The position numbers were made by a program, and so were the translations under genes. From positions 310,092 to 354,811 of the forward strand of contig NW_003133345.1 of assembly GCF_000003605.2 (NCBI RefSeq): a DNA stretch of 44,720 nucleotides, written 5' to 3'. Numbering within the stretch: position 1 is the stretch's first letter; every line of letters begins with the position of its first letter. The notes under the pieces are model-generated. The model was not told the DNA's origin. It was given only the letters and a program-made list of their open reading frames with translations, and did no database searches. Origin of the DNA: Saccoglossus kowalevskii (lineage: Eukaryota; Hemichordata; Enteropneusta; Harrimaniidae). Positions 41,639-44,720 of this stretch are shown here, in pieces.

Positions 41639-44559
41639 CTGAAGCAATAAAAGTTGGTATAATATAAGTAGGTCTTTTTCACTAAGTCGCGCCTTCTAGT
41701 GATACACTTATGTAGATGATGTGAAAGATGTTCAATTAGATAATTTCTTTTATTATTATTATTCACAGACATCTACCAATATCAACATTGTTAATGCCAT
41801 CCAATCATTGTTACTTACGATGTACTTCTATTTGCATAATGTAACACGTACAATTATACGACATATAATTGTGAATGAGTATCGGAAACTCGTACATACC
41901 TTCCAAACTATTGTTATCGTTTTCTCCTTGAGAAATGTCATCATCTGAACCGATCCTGTATTCTTCGACGTCGTCTTCTTTCCTCTCGAGTGTTTCATTA
42001 TCGATGAATTTTGATGGCTCCAAAGACAAGTCCTCCTTTGAGGCATCACCGAAATTTTCTTTTTTACTGGCTGCCTGTGCTTCCTCTTTTGCAATTCTTT
42101 CTGCGGCACGATGTCTGGTCCACCATGTTAAGCCAATGAGCTGCAATATTAATTCTTCAAATTGTCAAAAAGCCCCTTTCCCTCTCCCCTTACCCTCCTC
42201 GATTCTCTATATTCCGAATACGAACACGTACGACTTTCAAATGTTTGCACTCTGTGTCGTGTTGCATTCTGGGAAATGATCAAGGGCGAACACATCTGTA
42301 GCGATTAGCACACTTAAATGTTCATAGGCTAAAACACAATACACACAGTGGCAAATACAATACCATCTCATAGGGGAAGATTGTATTTCTAGCAACAACA
42401 AATGTGAATCGATCCCTCTCCCTCGAATTCAAAATTTACGTAATCGCCCATGCCTTCAACTAAGAGGGGTGATCAATAAGTTCTCGGCCTCGCTACCTTA
42501 TTCTGGGGTATAGCTTAATACTATAATGTTTTAAGTCATTACCTATAGAAATGAAAATTTAGGTATTCATTAATTAGCACGCGGTGCCCATTTAAAATCA
42601 GCAGGTGAGACGAAAATCTCAAAATGGACCAGACAGAAGCTCGTGCTGTGATCAAGTATCTCTATAAAAAGGCGATGACTACCAAAGAAATTCACGAAGA
42701 CATGATCACGACACTTGGTGAGGACTCCCTTTCTTATTCCACGTAGCTATAGTCGTGTCGGTCATTACATCACTGTTACCATGTGAAGAGAACAACAAGT
42801 CACGTGGCTGTCACTCATTGACATAGCGGCGGCCATTTGCATTTTTGTTCTATCGATAAACCATGTCAACCTTCACCACGTGAATGAGAATATAATACAT
42901 CACTTACCTCATCTTTGGGTTGTGGTTTGGTGAGTAAACTGAAAATAATAATGAAAATAAACACCACGAGAAACAGAAATATCGCATAATGTAAATAGTG
43001 AAAGTTTGCTATCACTGGTGGTCGGGTATCTTCCTCGTCACAACCAGGTGACGGAAAAATGAAGTCAGCTATCAAACGAGCTACTCCAAGAACAAGTCCA
43101 ATCATTGACGCCCAGAATGTACCCTATAACGTAAAGTAAAAATACTTTGAGTTAAAAGTGTCAAAAATGTAGAAATAAACATTTTCAAACATATTTTGTT
43201 TGAATTCATTCAAATCACACTTTCATTCAAACATAAATTGTATTCATCATTTTTCTAATAATTCTTGATAAACATTTTCCCCTACATGTAACCGAGCGCC
43301 ATTTTGAAATTGGTGTGACCTTTCTACCACAGAGATCAGTACCGAATGACTCATACGTCGCAATGTTCACAGATAATTGACCTATATTTAGTGCGAGTTC
43401 TATGTATCTGGGTTTTAAAAACAGAATAAAATAAAATCAGATTGTAAAAGGAAATGAAATCTGATCATTAGTTTTACTGGTAGTCAACTATAAATATAAT
43501 ATCATTGGTTCTGGGAATTATCATGACGTCATCATGATTGCTCCCAGGTACGTCATGGATGGTGTGGTAAATGCATTACAATGTGTACAATTACAATACA
43601 TTACAATATGTACATGTATGTACCGGTACGATGCTACGAGTCCCAGGGTAAAGCGACATTTTTATACGTCAAGGGCAATTCACATTCCTACGGTGTCGTT
43701 ATCAGTCACTAGCTACAAGGACAAGACAAAATACACCCGCCCCTCCCTCCACGTGGACATGCCATATTCGCTGTTCATTCGATTCTTGTCATGCGCTCAC
43801 CTGATATTTCGATATTAGAGATTATCTAACATACTGAATCGAATCCTTGACAAATTATTTGCTTTATTAATATTATCTGTCTATCCACACTCCATCAACA
43901 ACGATGTATTCTGCACGCACGCGCAGTGACTGGCTGATAATAACCCCTCCGTCGTTCGTGTCCTTTGATAAAATAATGACGTTGTTCGCAATTGCCGACT
44001 GTTCGTAATTTCCACTTGTTAAATATACACATATTATATATATAATACAACAACTTACTGTAATTTTATCAGTTCGGTCACGTTTTTAATAATCGGCACC
44101 TGATTGGAATATTTGCGGACTTCGTACGTGAAATATTGCCATTGGTGTATAGATGACTCGTCTAACTTGTTTATTTGAATATCTCGCAGATATAATGTTA
44201 TAATTTAATGTTTTGTATATTGCAAAGAATCGACAAGTTGAAAAAAACGCATAAACCGCAAAAGAATAAGGTCGAGAACACTCTAAAACGAAGTAAACAA
44301 AGTGATGAAACTTGAGGGCGTTACAGTATGATGTCATAAACTTCAAGCTGTCGGTTACTGCACGTTGTAGTCAGCTGTGTTTATACTCACTGGTTCGTTG
44401 GCACGTTCCCATCCGATGGCTAGAATGAATGCAGCCAGCAGCGGCGGTGATAGGTATGACGCAATGGACTGAAGGTAAACGAAAAGTTGACCAGCGCCGA
44501 AGGCTTCGATGAGGGGCAGCCAAAATATACTGAGGCAGACGAGGATTATAGTGAACACT
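41418..44559 (-). CDS. Sodium/solute cotransporter, SGLT/SLC5A-like, 3' four exons
   Basis: Minus-strand exons 44391-44559, 42908-43123, 41900-42140 and 41418-41638 join in phase. Seen in order: FTIILVCLSIFWLPLIEAFG and GQLFVYLQSIASYLSPPLLA (late transmembrane helices with the SGLT signature Q-S-I-x-S-Y-L-x-P-P); GTFWASMIGLVLGVARLIAD; CDEEDTRPPVI then FHYLHYAIFLF; LTWWT; a long acidic cytosolic loop; and EDPKWKKIIEVNCAIMLVVG with the terminal AFVWGFYA. This matches the C-terminal half of SGLT proteins, which move sugars or related solutes with Na+ across the plasma membrane. The substrate-determining earlier helices lie outside the window, so the substrate is unknown. Confidence 0.93.
41900..42140 (-). 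CDS. Cotransporter exon, cytosolic loop
   Basis: The acceptor is AATATTGCAG and the donor is GGAAG/GTATGT. 241 nt, phase 0 in and 1 out. After LIGLTWWTRHRAAERIA it is mostly Glu/Lys/Asp/Ser, the variable intracellular loop before the last helix. Serines in acidic context are possible kinase sites. Confidence 0.9.
42461..42746 (+). mobile_element. Mariner-like transposon 5' fragment
   Basis: Near 42461 a TA is followed by GGGGTGATCAATAAGTTCTC, like a mariner terminal repeat. A 40-codon frame at 42624-42746 reads MDQTEARAVIKYLYKKAMTT then KEIHEDMITTLGEDSLSYST. That is the first helix-turn-helix of a mariner/Mos1-like transposase (as in SETMAR: R-A-V-I-K-F-L, K-E-I-H-E-D-M). A stop follows and the DDD catalytic part is gone. 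It lies antisense in a cotransporter intron. Confidence 0.85.
42908..43123 (-). CDS. Cotransporter exon with C-x-x-x-D-x-R-P loop
   Basis: The acceptor is TTACGTTATAG and the donor is GATGAG/GTAAGT. 216 nt, phase 0 both sides. It encodes GTFWASMIGLVLG, the extracellular CDEEDTRPP loop and a helix FLFLVVFIFIIIFSLLTK. Confidence 0.92.
43124..44390. other. Cotransporter intron
   Basis: No gene recognised. Short AT runs near 44025-44048; a CATTACAATGTGTACAATTA / ACATTACAATATGTACATGT direct repeat lies near 43574-43620. Confidence 0.5.
44391..44559 (-). CDS. Cotransporter exon with late TM helices
   Basis: The acceptor TTTCTTGCACAG ends at 44560 and the donor is GAACCA/GTGAGT. 169 nt, ending in phase 0. 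It encodes VFTIILVCL through QSIASYLSPP to GWERANEP. Confidence 0.92.
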
Positions 44560-44720
44560 CTGTGCAAGAAATAAAATATTATGGTTTTAATCATGTATTT
44601 ATAGTGAAAACCCATTGTAGGTACACCGATGTATCATCTGTTAGTTGTCGTTATCGTCGTCGCTTCGAGCACTTTAGCACGTCTTAGGATAGCCCTGAGT
44701 ACAGTCCTGTAGGTTGGCCT

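Noticed and set aside
41935-42279. 114-codon plus-strand Ser-rich frame
   Set aside because: Antisense of the acidic loop exon of the cotransporter.

Overview
The window is animal nuclear DNA. It is AT-rich, the genes are split by GT-AG introns, and several families of decayed non-LTR retrotransposons and DNA transposons are present. A partial SLC5-type cotransporter, Reeler-domain genes and a WSCD-like sulfotransferase point to an invertebrate metazoan, plausibly marine. The species cannot be fixed from the sequence, and 'invertebrate' is an inference from gene and repeat content.

Host genes. (1) 4310-8139, minus strand: three exons of a WSCD-like sulfotransferase with 5'-PSB and 3'-type PAPS-binding motifs. 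A TAA interrupts the frame about 35 codons before a second in-frame stop. Part of this locus is copied at 10690-11665. (2) 22242-27867 and 31778-40223, plus strand: two tandem paralogues, here called Reeler gene A and gene B. Each has a signal peptide, one Reeler domain split over three exons, a Thr-rich stalk and a short C-terminal hydrophobic tail. Exon phases are identical (1,2,1) and exons 1 and 2 have the same length. The paralogues differ mainly in the stalk: A carries eight about 21-residue repeats, B has a short remnant. (3) 41418-44559, minus strand: the last four exons of a sodium/solute cotransporter (SGLT/SLC5A group); the 5' part lies beyond the window.

Mobile DNA. 12.9-21.4 kb is a graveyard. 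It holds a plus-strand PHD-finger element with a conserved C-terminal region (13.3-15.1 kb), a nearly complete decayed P-element/THAP9-like transposase on minus (15.5-18.05 kb), and a minus-strand CR1/L2-like LINE (18.17-20.83 kb) with a PHD-like region, an SGNH esterase-like domain, two CCHC knuckles and the endonuclease. Gene B intron 2 holds a second CR1/L2-like LINE (about 34.36-37.78 kb). That copy has a 331-bp internal tandem triplication, a 3' hairpin and a (TTTA)n tail, followed by further LINE scraps. Smaller pieces are an RT fragment at 1.1 kb, a mariner N-terminal fragment in a cotransporter intron, a 1.1-kb inverted-repeat-bounded candidate element in gene A intron 1, and a candidate element with G-run ends at 29.7 kb. 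Several dispersed and tandem repeats are also present.

The most unusual pieces are the tandem Reeler/mucin-stalk pair, a GC-richer block at 11.77-12.1 kb densely packed with TCGTG/CACGA motifs and a TATA box, and a TATA-containing core sequence shared by three separate places. No prokaryote-like system, CRISPR array, rRNA or tRNA was recognised.
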